Source: Apoda limacodes (lineage: Eukaryota; Arthropoda; Insecta; Lepidoptera; Limacodidae). Taken from it: a stretch of 64,000 bases of DNA. Below, piece by piece: positions 33,201 to 37,696 of this stretch. Numbering within the stretch: the stretch's first letter is position 1; each line of letters starts with the position of its first letter. A model generated the notes under the pieces. The model saw only the letters and a program-made list of their open reading frames with translations, was not told the DNA's origin and searched no databases. The stretch is taken from contig OX291545.1 of NCBI GenBank assembly GCA_946406115.1, positions 11,794,001-11,858,000 on the forward strand, given 5' to 3'. A program made the translations under genes and the position numbers.

Positions 33201-35171
33201 AGTTCCTTGAGGTTTTTTTTCATTAATTGTGCAAATTAACCTAAAATGCAAAAGTATCATTAATATTTTGCTTCTAAGGTAAAAAAATGGCGTAAAAATA
33301 ATATACACAGTATTATTGTTTGAACCTAGTGTTTTGATTCAACGTAGTTGAGGATCCATTATATAAGTAAGTATATGTAGGTACTTAAACCGTAGAAAAT
33401 TAGTTTTTCCCTTGTTTGGTATTAAGTTCATCTTTAAGTGCGGCACTTGTAGGTATCGGACGGAAACGTTCGACGATACGAGCCGATCGCGACATCCGCC
33501 GAAGTAAACCAAAAAGGGCAGACCGACCCAACGCGAGTGTTTCGGCATAACCAAAGTAGTAGTCAGTCCGGGGCGACGACGACGGTGGCGCGGCGGCAAG
33601 GTTTGAATGCGCCGAAAAAGTGCATCTGAATATCTGAAATTTCAAAGATTTCGGGGGGGGGGGGATACGACACCCAAATCCCCCCCGCTGTATACGCGTA
33701 TGCTTACGGGGTAGGAAACCTACATTCATCCCGGTAATAAATATTAAAATATGTTTGCTTATTCCAAATTTAAGGCGACAGCAATAGCTTTCTTAGCGTG
33801 GATTTATTCCGGAATGTAAACAATAATAAAATCCTTGAAGGTCTCAGTGCCATGCATGGGAAACGAAAAAATATACCTACTTCATTCCTGTCGAAGTTTC
33901 CTTAGAGGCAACAGCGTTGTTCAAAAAGTGATTACACTTTTTGAAGGTCAGTAACACGCGAGTTGGTAATACCAACATCCGGGGCTACAAACGTCAATAT
34001 CTTGGTCACTGCTCAACATCAGGCAAGCTGTGATGCTTGTTTGTCAGCTTAGCAAATTTTTGTTCACAGGTTCAACATAAAGGGTAAAAGTACGAAGCCC
34101 AAACCGCAGGGGCCCATTGACATAAAACCTGGAAGCTTTGCGTCGATCAAATTCAAAAATGTATTTGAGGACACCATAATGTTTAAAATAACTATCGACC
34201 GGGAGGATTTCTATGTGAAATCAGTCTGTGAAACTGTTAAAAGCAAGAAGGTACAACTACTATTCTTACGAATTACAGGCACACATAGCTTGGGTGTGGT
34301 AGCCTATCTGTATCCGTATGCGCACACTACACTCAGGCACGTACACTACCATGTGCATGTGCATATTGAACCAACCAAAGTGCTCGTCACTTGAGACTTG
34401 CAATAACTGTACTATATATAGTCCTACCGCGACCGTTGTACCGCGCCTTAGAGGAACGAATTCAAGTGAGATCGACACTACAGAATAGTTCTGAAGATAT
34501 TGGTTACAATGTTGTAATATGATATCTATTTATTAAGTAAGGTAGGTAAATATGATTGCTGTTTAGCTATAAGATATCGTTTACTTGTAGATCATTTTTT
34601 TTTCTATTTAACTACACTTTATTAATAAAAATAAGTCGGTACATTCTATGCGTTTCAAATAACCATATTACAATAGAAAGTTCAATGTCTAGAGCTTTAG
34701 ATATTATATCTCAGATGCATATGACACAGCTACCTACTTCACCCCCGCGTCTCGCGCTGCTTTAAGGCGCGGTATTGCGGTCGCGGTTATAGGTATATAA
34801 AATTTTCAATCCAAGTAGACCATCTCGATGTCTACATAACTAAAACTAAAGGCTACCTACATTTAACAATACAGCTATCTACAATATTGATTGCATCTAC
34901 TGAGCGAAAGGCCCCTATTCTATTTAATATGCATCTACTGCGCAATAGACCCGCCTAAATTAGTTGAATATTTACAACTAAATCTCTTAATTCATGTACT
35001 AACTACACTAAAGTTGGATTTCTTTTATAGGATGTTAAGATCCTAGTGTACCTGAATGAGAGACCTGAAGAAGAGGAAGAGTTGCCGACCGGTTCGCTGG
35101 TCATCGAGAGCTTTGAGCCGATGGTACCAAGGATTCAATGGACTTATTTCCTGCAAGGCGTTCCTTCGTAG
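1..35171 (+). CDS. HYDIN: HYDIN orthologue, axonemal central-pair protein (C-terminal 32 exons; 5' part off window)
   Basis: HYDIN is a very large protein of the C2 projection of the central microtubule pair in motile cilia and flagella; in an insect its main site would be the sperm tail. The 32 exons are 1-283, 360-608, 689-1010, 1096-1244, 2220-2320, 3293-3468, 4061-4251, 5106-5215, 5797-5974, 6051-6167, 7067-7166, 7236-7427, 8046-8235, 8899-9067, 9919-10211, 10795-10987, 12903-13124, 18158-18324, 19354-19541, 19617-19863, 19950-20130, 20560-20729, 21246-21378, 21721-21866, 22572-22710, 22837-22989, 23189-23356, 28818-29042, 29643-29864, 31001-31146, 34070-34250 and 35031-35171. From base 2 they sum to 5841 nt, exactly 1946 codons plus stop, with GT-AG borders and matching phases throughout. 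The product is a string of beta-rich ASH/MSP-like domains. Residues around 745-785 (IPYCHLDIEESDY) and the final QWTYFLQGVPS block match, by recall, the C-terminal half of vertebrate HYDIN (about 5100 aa). Large introns hold transposons; no frame-breaking lesion was seen. CFAP47 was considered but fits less well. Confidence 0.93.
360..608 (+). CDS. HYDIN: HYDIN exon 2 of window
   Basis: Acceptor ttattgcag, donor gtagtg, 83 codons, phase 0 at both ends (residues 95-177). The motifs YLDLYNNGLVAC and VGIIFSPKALQ are typical of an ASH domain (F-x-V/L-x-N-x-G, then the F-x-P strand). Confidence 0.92.
689..1010 (+). CDS. HYDIN: HYDIN exon 3 of window
   Basis: Acceptor tgtttcag, donor gtaaat, leaves phase 1 (residues 178-285). 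LIGEGVIPRIKMISP closes one ASH domain and opens the next, matching the GEG-LPR-V linker of vertebrate HYDIN. Confidence 0.94.
1096..1244 (+). CDS. HYDIN: HYDIN exon 4 of window
   Basis: Acceptor gttgcag. I chose donor gtgtgtaa at 1245 because it restores phase 0 and continues into VSCEGEA of the next exon. An open extension past it (to 1295) has no homology. Contains LILKPNEIATLNINYNP. Confidence 0.85.
1245..1732. other. HYDIN intron, no recognised content
   Basis: Intron sequence before the Helitron-like copy. A 103-codon open frame at 1367-1678 has no recognisable motif and sits in T-rich sequence; I see nothing to support a gene. Confidence 0.4.
1733..1943 (+). mobile_element. Helitron-like non-autonomous copy 1
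   Basis: Starts TCCTACTAATATTATAAATG after A and ends in CTAG before T, the termini and A/T target of Helitrons. The GC-rich gggcgggcggggccgctgg before the end could form the terminal hairpin. It lies in a HYDIN intron and shares its ends with the copy at 7733-8002. Confidence 0.7.
2220..2320 (+). CDS. HYDIN: HYDIN exon 5 of window
   Basis: Acceptor tattttaag, donor gtaaaa, leaves phase 2 (about residues 335-368). CEGEAFMEDVIL corresponds to the GEGYEDDITL segment of vertebrate HYDIN. This short exon is not found by simple ORF calling. Confidence 0.85.
2390..3235 (-). mobile_element. RTE-like LINE fragment, antisense
   Basis: On the minus strand, LRRVFTSPIPHCLKIKLFNH and CVFPVMTYGMETW match the reverse-transcriptase thumb and C-terminal region of RTE-type LINEs. 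The frame is broken by stops. Its lower end abuts a GACA microsatellite at 2355-2379. Confidence 0.65.
3293..3468 (+). CDS. HYDIN: HYDIN exon 6 of window (lysine/serine-rich linker)
   Basis: Acceptor catcaaacag, donor gtaaat, enters phase 2 and leaves phase 1 (residues about 368-426). The Lys/Ser-rich stretch GKKRTRSAPSSKKSKG is a low-complexity linker between ASH domains; it re-enters a beta domain at YKLNFG. Confidence 0.85.
4061..4251 (+). CDS. HYDIN: HYDIN exon 7 of window
   Basis: Acceptor ttattttcag, donor gtatga, phase 1 to 0 (to residue 490). GCELCSMHKRCVIMANNSD then YKFAWEEVD is the classic ASH strand set. No simple ATG-initiated ORF exists here, so it is easily missed. Confidence 0.92.
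4525..4960 (+). mobile_element. RTE-like LINE fragment
   Basis: Plus-strand translation gives VGWAVFGKLRHVFTS, then VLPVMTYCAETWTLL, and later VTDIAVKIRRLQWQYACHI with RTDECL. These are the conserved C-terminal motifs of RTE/BovB-type polymerases. It carries stops and frameshifts in a HYDIN intron, in the opposite orientation to the fragment near 2.4-3.2 kb. Confidence 0.7.
5106..5215 (+). CDS. HYDIN: HYDIN exon 8 of window
   Basis: Acceptor tttttacag, donor gtaatt, leaves phase 2 (residues 491-526). Starts EPLNCSLTAISDDTFSLD; finishes an ASH domain begun in the previous exon. Confidence 0.88.
5216..5796. other. HYDIN intron, no recognised content
   Basis: AT-rich intron between HYDIN exons 8 and 9 of the window; no repeat family or open frame of note was recognised. 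Confidence 0.4.
5797..5974 (+). CDS. HYDIN: HYDIN exon 9 of window
   Basis: Acceptor cattttcag, donor gtaaat, returns to phase 0 (to residue 586). Contains TDGQSFPPMEKPANIIN, then a region leading into the next beta domain. Confidence 0.9.
6051..6167 (+). CDS. HYDIN: HYDIN exon 10 of window
   Basis: Acceptor tatgttacag, donor gtagat; 39 codons, phase 0 (residues 587-625). KRTFDFTVQNIGNVPLKIVW is a textbook ASH core. Reading past the donor hits an in-frame TAG, so the splice is required. Confidence 0.92.
6378..6925 (+). repeat. Interspersed repeat (gggttcc...cttggccggttttt) containing a 5S rRNA-like segment
   Basis: Starts with agggttccttacccagaggg and a CTGT microsatellite, and ends with gaaccctcggtgcgcgaatc then cttggccggttttttt. 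Antisense relatives occur at 17200-17313 and 58838-59462. This family is widespread in Lepidoptera by recall; its class is unclear. Bases about 6775-6830 resemble the 3' half of 5S rRNA. Confidence 0.65.
6775..6830 (+). repeat. 5S rRNA-derived segment
   Basis: agttaagcaacgtcgggctt and cagtacttggatgggtgacc follow the order of the internal-promoter/3' half of eukaryotic 5S rRNA. The 5' half and the terminal stem are missing, so it is not a functional gene. Probably part of a 5S-derived SINE or a captured fragment. Confidence 0.7.
7067..7166 (+). CDS. HYDIN: HYDIN exon 11 of window (acidic linker)
   Basis: Acceptor taatacag, donor gtattt, leaves phase 1 (residues 626-658). EYIGDEEIKSIEEYNNN is a polar linker with no domain. 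Its phase joins both neighbours, which is the main support. Confidence 0.78.
7236..7427 (+). CDS. HYDIN: HYDIN exon 12 of window
   Basis: Acceptor tttccag, donor gtaatg, phase 1 in and out (to residue 722). LPFQIDPPKNCLKPNESG followed by FKVTFAPTDAFNYRV matches the PFSI-P-G-L-PG ASH block of vertebrate HYDIN. Confidence 0.94.
7733..8002 (+). mobile_element. Helitron-like non-autonomous copy 2
   Basis: Starts TCCTACTAATATTTTAAATG after A and ends aaaatCTAG before T, with gggcgggcggagccgctgg upstream of the end. It is about 60 bp longer than copy 1 in the middle (a block including cggatcgggataaaacttgg). Confidence 0.72.
8046..8235 (+). CDS. HYDIN: HYDIN exon 13 of window
   Basis: Acceptor atttcag, donor gtaata, leaves phase 2 (to residue about 785). 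IPYCHLDIEESDYLTSGKR is one of the most conserved HYDIN signatures in the window. Confidence 0.96.
8272..8697 (+). repeat. 54-bp minisatellite, about eight copies
   Basis: The unit acgttttattttgtacaaca / gtgtactaatcattcaaata / ctgaaatacggttt repeats about eight times with a few substitutions and no length change. Because 54 = 3 x 18, one frame stays open through much of the array with an 18-residue period (YNSVLIIQILKYGLRFIL). It lies wholly inside the intron before HYDIN exon 14 of the window. Confidence 0.92.
8899..9067 (+). CDS. HYDIN: HYDIN exon 14 of window
   Basis: Acceptor gtttttag, donor gtattt, back to phase 0 (residue 842). TFNVVNPTVEAYEFIFE matches the conserved F-V-NPT-SYSF strand of HYDIN. 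The preceding intron carries the 54-bp minisatellite. Confidence 0.95.
9616..9890. mobile_element. Long inverted-repeat (fold-back) element
   Basis: Arms at about 9616-9721 and 9786-9890 are inverted copies sharing ttgcttttctt, cacataaaaattcaatctaa and ccgaaaattgtactaaaaag, around a loop of about 64 bp. This is a MITE-like fold-back in a HYDIN intron. No target duplication could be fixed in the A/T-rich flanks. Confidence 0.8.
9919..10211 (+). CDS. HYDIN: HYDIN exon 15 of window
   Basis: Acceptor cgcacag, donor gtaagt, leaves phase 2 (to residue about 940). ESQWKFKIPVHNLVINILVV followed by VGLVREPNVTF matches the WNF-IPEHNI-VPFLLVG segment of vertebrate HYDIN. Confidence 0.95.
10212..10794. 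other. HYDIN intron, no recognised content
   Basis: A splice-like tttgcag at 10577-10583 precedes an open frame, but no frame joins to HYDIN in phase. A GC-richer patch near 10460-10530 is unexplained. Confidence 0.4.
10795..10987 (+). CDS. HYDIN: HYDIN exon 16 of window
   Basis: Acceptor tgttttaag, donor gtatgc, phase 2 to 0 (to residue 1004). The coding frame (KISYTPIQDGPVTFKIYY) differs from the longer ORF that overlaps it. A candidate acceptor at 10584 was rejected because its frame stops. Confidence 0.9.
11434..11710 (-). mobile_element. tRNA-derived SINE copy 1
   Basis: Read on the minus strand it starts gtcgcagcctagttggtagt (A box-like) and continues to gggttcgattcccgc (B box), then an unrelated body, and ends in an (ATTT)n tail at 11434-11452. 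The same element recurs at 42212-42475. It is a Pol III retroposon, not a functional tRNA. Confidence 0.85.
11835..12025 (+). mobile_element. mariner-like 3' end remnant
   Basis: Plus-strand FFAGIPQLEKRYSNVLK resembles the last residues of mariner transposases (FF-GI-LP-RW--V). It is followed by accggaaactttttgatcgc then tcctcgta, a typical mariner right terminal repeat. Confidence 0.65.
12116..12642 (+). mobile_element. Internally deleted mariner-like element
   Basis: Left end gggcgcactgtatgttttcggaa and right end ttccggaaactttaagtgcaccc are imperfect inverted repeats, with TA before the left end. Inside, MDLTREHF starts at about 12291 and RDGRPSTATTKHPS shows the mariner N-terminal helix-turn-helix region, with stops. 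The catalytic part is missing. Confidence 0.75.
12903..13124 (+). CDS. HYDIN: HYDIN exon 17 of window
   Basis: Acceptor tttttaatag, donor gtatgt; 74 codons, phase 0 (residues 1005-1078). TIKNDGSATFFFDWYY and VTPGNQVECCLHF define an ASH domain. It is followed by a 5 kb intron. Confidence 0.94.
13245..13655 (-). mobile_element. RTE-like LINE 3' end, antisense
   Basis: On the minus strand YGAWLCMVVRRGH, RMEIISWTKKVC and GKRGRGRPRKNYM occur in order. These are C-terminal motifs of RTE/BovB-type LINE polymerases (GRPR-K box). The frame is interrupted. Confidence 0.65.
13791..14031 (-). mobile_element. Jockey-like LINE 3' end fragment (family A)
   Basis: Minus strand FQRNFLPQTLGLWNE and AKVFSKDYSMGFFKKEV, then FLKGRQRASD, form the C-terminal end of the LINE family that recurs through the window. 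The 3' end at accactaaggtggcaaacaag is shared with other copies. Confidence 0.8.
14040..14575 (+). mobile_element. LINE endonuclease remnant (RTE-like)
   Basis: Broken plus-strand frames contain VYMPTGSYQEEK-like and GKYGLGKRNKR-like blocks, and then an NTLF-like stretch. This is the order seen in RTE-type apurinic endonuclease domains (VYMPT, GKYGLG-RNERG). Many stops and indels. Confidence 0.5.
14576..15555. other. HYDIN intron, no recognised content
   Basis: AT-rich sequence between two LINE fragments. A 74-codon open frame at 15042 has biased lysine/isoleucine composition and no motif; it is likely chance. Confidence 0.4.
15556..16108 (+). mobile_element. Jockey-like LINE fragment with internal deletion (family A)
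   Basis: Begins in the SDWG...NLVRFNPTKTQVCAFT region, jumps at about 15640 straight to QRRAVRIVDDSKL, then continues through CVFYRLYNGMCSEELF, RTVRFQRNFLLRTLKLWNEL and FLKGRQRASDTPGV to the shared 3' end and an A-run. The jump retains a single TTCA. Confidence 0.85.
16109..17199. other. HYDIN intron, short palindromes only
   Basis: AT-rich. Near 16865 a 9-bp palindrome (agtgtttaa / ttaaacact) and near 16890 another (atttctgt / acagaaat) stand side by side. No gene recognised; these may be MITE debris. Confidence 0.4.
17200..17313 (-). repeat. Fragment of the gggttccgtaccc repeat, antisense
   Basis: Reverse complement reads agggttccgtacccaaaagg, then taaaacgggacctataac, the start of the same family as the copy at 6378-6925. 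Confidence 0.6.
18158..18324 (+). CDS. HYDIN: HYDIN exon 18 of window
   Basis: Acceptor attttcag, donor gtaagt, leaves phase 2 (to residue about 1134). YDFGMCIINAPDNTYKKNV matches the Y-FG-C-I motif of vertebrate HYDIN. Confidence 0.94.
18955..19200. repeat. Mixed repeat fragments including a second 5S-like motif
   Basis: 18960-19030 (acagacggacgaacaggcgg then gttctattttgcc) resembles the gggttccg family. At about 19092-19120, gtagtcagtacccaatgggt then gaccgcc resembles the 5S rRNA stretch GGTCAGTACTTGGATGGGTGACCGCC in altered form. Confidence 0.45.
19354..19541 (+). CDS. HYDIN: HYDIN exon 19 of window
   Basis: Acceptor tgtttcag, donor gttact, leaves phase 1 (to residue about 1196). IPIFFRPKKVKKYEFKLQYW and ending IRGEG give the second half of an ASH domain. 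Confidence 0.94.
19617..19863 (+). CDS. HYDIN: HYDIN exon 20 of window
   Basis: Acceptor attttctag, donor gtaaat, phase 1 to 2 (to residue about 1279). FDLGAVKVGEKIVRQIEVMN matches the KLGAVLPGQ-VKR-V-I-N strand pair of vertebrate HYDIN. Confidence 0.95.
19950..20130 (+). CDS. HYDIN: HYDIN exon 21 of window
   Basis: Acceptor ttttaacag, donor gtaaaa, back to phase 0 (residue 1339). KPYKKVPLKIQFKPIGLISK corresponds to the LKPKE-CKLEVIFAPK strand. Confidence 0.93.
20560..20729 (+). CDS. HYDIN: HYDIN exon 22 of window
   Basis: Acceptor tcgatgtag, donor gtaact, leaves phase 2 (to residue about 1396). RPLVRVSGSATGMSLCF, then LQFGRVRKRG and LLNKGDFGAR, match the LSGCCQALE...IPFGPV...LNTGDVGARF block. 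Confidence 0.95.
21246..21378 (+). CDS. HYDIN: HYDIN exon 23 of window
   Basis: Acceptor attttacag, donor gtaagt, back to phase 0 (residue 1440). FCWQPLISDEFKISPMEGTI parallels the F-W-I...FSI-PEEGYI strand of vertebrate HYDIN. No ATG-initiated ORF marks this exon. Confidence 0.93.
21721..21866 (+). CDS. HYDIN: HYDIN exon 24 of window
   Basis: Acceptor atatttacag, donor gtaaga, leaves phase 2 (to residue about 1489). HMECPVREVKTEYITVTNP opens the next ASH domain. Confidence 0.92.
22125..22540 (+). repeat. Diverged tandem duplication of about 190-230 bp in a HYDIN intron
   Basis: Blocks actactgcgatactgc, tgctagttttaacaacaatt and acaaaactcaggtatcagat occur twice in the same order, in 22125-22312 and 22313-22540. 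The second copy carries about 40 bp extra. It lies between HYDIN exons 24 and 25 of the window. Confidence 0.8.
22572..22710 (+). CDS. HYDIN: HYDIN exon 25 of window
   Basis: Acceptor ttccccag, donor gtaaac, back to phase 0 (residue 1535). WLVLSEMSGSGPFETLTEFH followed by IPIHFKPKSMGKHE matches the W-L-P-FEGEHWEGP-F-T strand set. Confidence 0.93.
22837..22989 (+). CDS. HYDIN: HYDIN exon 26 of window
   Basis: Acceptor gtttag, donor gttagc; 51 codons, phase 0 (residues 1536-1586). YSPLGDAVLFINLIGIAL corresponds to the FPLPDGTGWLYALHG stretch of HYDIN. Confidence 0.92.
23189..23356 (+). CDS. HYDIN: HYDIN exon 27 of window
   Basis: Acceptor ttgtgcag, donor gtcaga; 56 codons, phase 0 (residues 1587-1642). 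PESYAVVTEMVKMIPDRFEG begins a domain that continues after the longest intron, 5.5 kb. Confidence 0.92.
24036..24197. mobile_element. Fold-back element with imperfect arms of about 60 bp
   Basis: Arm 24036-24096 (gacatgcaacaagtggtc ... gggatgtcgcacggaaa) pairs with 24135-24197 (tttccgtgcgaaatccc ... catgcatgtcc), loop 24097-24134. The same palindrome explains the apparent open frames on both strands here. Probably a MITE; outer ends not resolved. Confidence 0.7.
24878..26185 (-). mobile_element. Jockey-like LINE reverse-transcriptase fragment (family A)
   Basis: Longest polymerase stretch of family A here. On the minus strand RYLEEHDLVSVRHGFRHSRS, HRWALAIESQGEALACSLDI, CKWVASFLSGRRIRT and AGVPQGSMLSPSLFLLHIND (RT motif B-like) occur in order, then the C-terminal FFKKEVIGFLKGRQRAS. 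The YADD box region is damaged and the frame carries stops, so it is inactive. Confidence 0.85.
26190..27470. other. HYDIN intron with one short unexplained open frame
   Basis: Mostly AT-rich. 26585-26734 encodes 49 residues (MKRLLAEARLCALISDRDEA...) with coding-like composition but no recognised family. A GC-richer patch lies near 27090-27175. Possibly a decayed retroelement. Confidence 0.3.
27478..28010 (-). mobile_element. Jockey-like LINE 5' half fragment (family A)
   Basis: On the minus strand ALSYPSGSRAFWSLAKAAEG and SSLPPLRKTDGDLAHSAKEK match the linker between endonuclease and reverse transcriptase seen in the plus-strand copy at 50160-51982. An SRASSRFPTTLGNFRL-like region follows in another frame, so it is frame-shifted. 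Confidence 0.8.
28818..29042 (+). CDS. HYDIN: HYDIN exon 28 of window
   Basis: Acceptor aattattag, donor gtatgt; 75 codons, phase 0 (residues 1643-1717). SQEYQFYNVAVTVTPSE and LVVANPLPRDADFYVQC match the N-FLYYNVSFRV-PSG and LENPLPYSVTF motifs. GC content is higher than in neighbouring introns. Confidence 0.95.
29346..29540 (+). other. Unexplained open stretch in a HYDIN intron
   Basis: About 60 open codons ending TAG at 29538-29540 read FTCDDGHKFKKTVLIIGKQK and later PISMVQTPLINHSIAEL. Composition looks protein-like, but it lacks an upstream ATG, cannot join HYDIN in phase, and matches no family I recognise. It may be a fragment of a retrocopied gene or transposase. Confidence 0.3.
29643..29864 (+). 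CDS. HYDIN: HYDIN exon 29 of window
   Basis: Acceptor gctcgcag, donor gtattt; 74 codons, phase 0 (residues 1718-1791). YSPLVVGEFEDYLVVKNETI matches the F-PLKAGE-FGRLTLHN strand; RLRVQNRTDAPANF opens the next domain. Confidence 0.94.
29865..31000. other. HYDIN intron, no recognised content
   Basis: No coding or repeat family was recognised. Short open frames on both strands lack motifs. A GC-richer block near 30700-30830 is unexplained. Confidence 0.4.
31001..31146 (+). CDS. HYDIN: HYDIN exon 30 of window
   Basis: Acceptor atacttacag, donor gtgagt, leaves phase 2 (to residue about 1840). FQAWFEPTEFGVQNCRVFF matches the VEVLFEPSHLGETKG strand of HYDIN. Confidence 0.94.
31147..34069. other. 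HYDIN intron with unclassified repeats
   Basis: Contains an antisense broken frame at about 31370-31690 (NQRFTKYFTGLKKSTVHEIL) that looks like an old element but was not identified, a 12-base G run near 33653-33664 and a GC-rich block at 33420-33720. No gene supported. Confidence 0.4.
34070..34250 (+). CDS. HYDIN: HYDIN exon 31 of window
   Basis: Acceptor gttcacag, donor gtacaa, back to phase 0 (residue 1900). KPQGPIDIKPGSFASIKFKN matches the PKPQGPFSIRAG...IPFKNVF signature near the HYDIN C-terminus. Confidence 0.96.
35031..35171 (+). CDS. HYDIN: HYDIN terminal exon with stop codon
   Basis: Acceptor tcttttatag; 46 codons then TAG. The end IQWTYFLQGVPS parallels the WVYYLKG end of vertebrate HYDIN, so this is the natural C-terminus. 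An acidic run (PEEEEELP) precedes it. Confidence 0.95.
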   Translation, partial: DVKILVYLNERPEEEEELPTGSLVIESFEPMVPRIQWTYFLQGVPS

Positions 35172-35220
35172 TTCATATTTGATATTAATTATGTTTTAAT
35201 TTTATTTTGTTTACATTTTA

Positions 35221-35226
35221 ATTAAA
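35221..35226 (+). terminator. Candidate poly(A) signal of HYDIN
   Basis: ATTAAA, a common variant signal, lies 50 nt after the HYDIN stop in an AT-rich 3' flank. The cleavage site is not visible from sequence alone. Confidence 0.5.
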
Positions 35227-35619
35227 TGTATTTTTCAAAAGTAAATATTTTATTTGAAAACAACGCTATGTAACAAAATCCTCTTCAGAAGATAGAAGTT
35301 ATTAGTTATTACGAACAAGCATACACGACAAAATAATACGTTATTTATTAGAAACATTATCCTCCAGGTTCTCGAAGTTCCGACCCAGGAGCTTATTGCG
35401 TAAAGAAAGTCGAGCGTTCCAGACTCGGAATTTCGAGAAAAAACGTATGCAAGTTGTTACCTCTTAAGACCCGTGAAAATACATGCATTGTTTCAAATAT
35501 TTATTACACGAGTTTGAAGAACTCAAGACTTTTCACAATAAGCTCCAATATTGCTCTAGCCGTGGTTAGCGATATGATTTGAAAACTACCTAAAAAAAAA
35601 TTAAGTCACAGTTCACAAA

Positions 35620-36470
35620 ATATCTACACGTCAATCTCTCACACACCGATGTACGGAGTGCCTGAGGGTTTGTGCTGATAAGTGGCTGGCTTTTTGTCCG
35701 GCAGACGCAAACGAGCCGCAGGTGACGGTAATTGCTCTGATAGCATGGACATTAATGCTAGTGTCCCGCAAGGCTGTGTGCTGTCTCCTACGCTGTTTTT
35801 CCTGCATATCAAAAACATGTTTGACATCAACAACATATATTGCTATGCAGATGACGGTACTCGAGACGCTTATTACACGGGTCGTGCAAGCATTCTTTGT
35901 TTCGTTGTGGAGGAAAAGCGTGGAGAACTTATGTTTCAAATTAAGACTTCTCTGTCCAAGGTATCTGACTGGGTCGAGAAAATTTGGTCCGATTCAACCC
36001 TACAAAGCAAGTCTACGCGTTCACCGCTAAGAAAACCCATTAACTGTGGTCCCACAATTTCAGAGCATCTCCAAGAGCATTGGGATCCTTGGTGTTAACA
36101 TCTCCAGCGATGTTCAGTTCCGAGATCATTTGCAAGACAAGGTAAAGCTGGCGTCCAAAAAACGTTGGTGTACTCAACAGAGCGAAGCAGTACTTCACGT
36201 CGGGGCAAAGGTTGCTGCTTTAAAAGTCGCAAGTTCGACCCCATATGGATTACTACAGCTATCACTGGGCTGACTCGGTTCAACGACGAGCTGTGAGAAT
36301 TGTCGACGACCCCAAACTCACTTGACGTATCGAGCCCTTAAGTCTGAGGACAGAACTTTTCCTCCCTGTGTCTGTTCTACCGGTTGTACAATGGGCTGTG
36401 TTCTGAGGAATTGTTCGAAATTATGCCCACGGCTACTTTCTACCATCGGCAGAGAATTCATTCTTCTTTG
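35620..36470 (+). mobile_element. Jockey-like LINE fragment (family A)
   Basis: Plus-strand frames show AGFLSGRRKRAAGDGNCSDS, ASVPQGCVLSPTLFFLHIKN and an intact YCYADDGT (RT catalytic YADD), then STRSPLRKPI and QRRAVRIVDDPKL-like pieces in shifting frames. The start is fused from YLTHR to the later GVPEGL region by deletion. Inactive. Confidence 0.85.
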
Positions 36471-36491
36471 TATGTAGTTTTTTTATTTATA

Positions 36492-36764
36492 TTATTCCAC
36501 TAAAGTGGCAAACAAGCTTACGGTCCGTTGCCTATGGACACTTGCAACACTAGGGGTATCACTCGCGCGTTGCCGACCCCTAATCTAATTACTACTTGAA
36601 GAACCCCATACATGTAGTCCTTAGAAAAAACCTTGGTAGGTAGCTCATTCCACAACCCAAGCGTTGGCGGGAGGAAGTTTCCCTGTGTTCTGAGGAATTT
36701 TTCGAAATTATGCCCACGGCTACTTTCTAACATCGCACTGCTTGCCATCGGCAGAGAATTCATT
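36492..36764 (-). mobile_element. Jockey-like LINE 3' end, rearranged (family A)
   Basis: Antisense to the preceding copy. GNFLPPTLGLWNEL and KVFSKDYMYGVLQ identify the C-terminal end. Its upper end joins an FHRTARH-like region directly, showing an internal deletion. Confidence 0.75.
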
Positions 36765-36952
36765 GCAGTGCACACAGCTCACTAGTAAGACACAGCTATT
36801 TTGGCTTATTTGTTATAGGTTCGATCGCGTGGTTTAGAACGCTTCGGATTTCCTATGGAGTTAGCCATCTATTACACTTTTTACTTAGCTGTGGTAGTAC
36901 TGTGCCATCAAACCCTCTTGTTCAGAAAAGTTATTAAATTTAAAAGTTTTTT

Positions 36953-37128
36953 TATTTACCACAAAGCTTATGCTAAAGCTAACGGTCCGCCTGATACTAA
37001 GCGGGTATTAATGCTTACAACACCTGGTGCATCATTCGCGCATTGTCGACCCTTTAAAAATCTAATCACTTCTTTCTTACAAAACCCCATACTGTATTCC
37101 AAAGAGAAAACCTTGGCAGGGAGTTCTA
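36953..37128 (-). mobile_element. Jockey-like LINE 3' end fragment (family A)
   Basis: Contains the antisense of the LPAKV...FFKK-V...FLKG block (gcattgtcgaccctttaaaa, aaaaccttggcagggagttc). Short and truncated at both ends; sits in the HYDIN-NOC2L intergenic region. Confidence 0.75.
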
Positions 37129-37690
37129 GTTAATGCATCTTAATGTATTTTTACCGAAAAACTAAAGTGATCTTTCCATCAGTTTAGGTGAGGCGTCGGT
37201 TTGAATTTTTCGCATTTAGTCCAGGAAGATTTTTTCTAGCAGACATGGAAAAATCAGATAATTGCCACTGTTGTTGTTGAATTTTTGAGCCATACTATAA
37301 GTAAAAATTTGTAATTTATAAAATTAAATAAGTAATTTGTAAAAAGTTTGGGGGAGATGTAATATTAAAGACCCTGAACAACCTAAAGACCCAGATGTCT
37401 CCAAATGTGCCCAAAAATTATTGGACATTTTAAAGAACAGAACGAAGAACCCTAATTCGATCGCTATAATGATTCCTGGAGATTAAAAAAAATACAAACA
37501 TCCGAATTGAGAACCTCCTTTTTTGAAGTCAGTTAAAAACACAAACAACGTATGCAGTTATTCCTAACTCGAAATGTATGTAACTGTGCATGGGAGCATC
37601 TTTTTATATAATAGTAGGTAGTCTTCCCAGTTAATTCTTATTTGGCCTGTAACACATAGTGAAAAATTAAAAATGAATTAATAAAAAGTA

Positions 37691-37696
37691 TTTATT
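37691..37696 (-). terminator. NOC2L poly(A) signal overlapping the stop codon
   Basis: On the minus strand the sequence reads TGG-TAA-TAAA, so a canonical AATAAA shares two bases with the TAA stop. This predicts an unusually short 3' UTR. ATTAAT-like sequences further down are weaker. Confidence 0.6.

Noticed and set aside
33339..33729. Two minus-strand Arg/Pro-rich ORFs of 86 and 109 residues
   Set aside because: They overlap in different frames in a GC-rich repeat-like block with homopolymer G; no domain or splice context.
1..35171. CFAP47 or another ASH-domain protein instead of HYDIN
   Set aside because: Block order and signatures, including the IPYCHLDIEESDY segment and the C-terminal GPI-D-IKPG...WTYFLQG end, follow HYDIN; no calponin-homology domain is seen.
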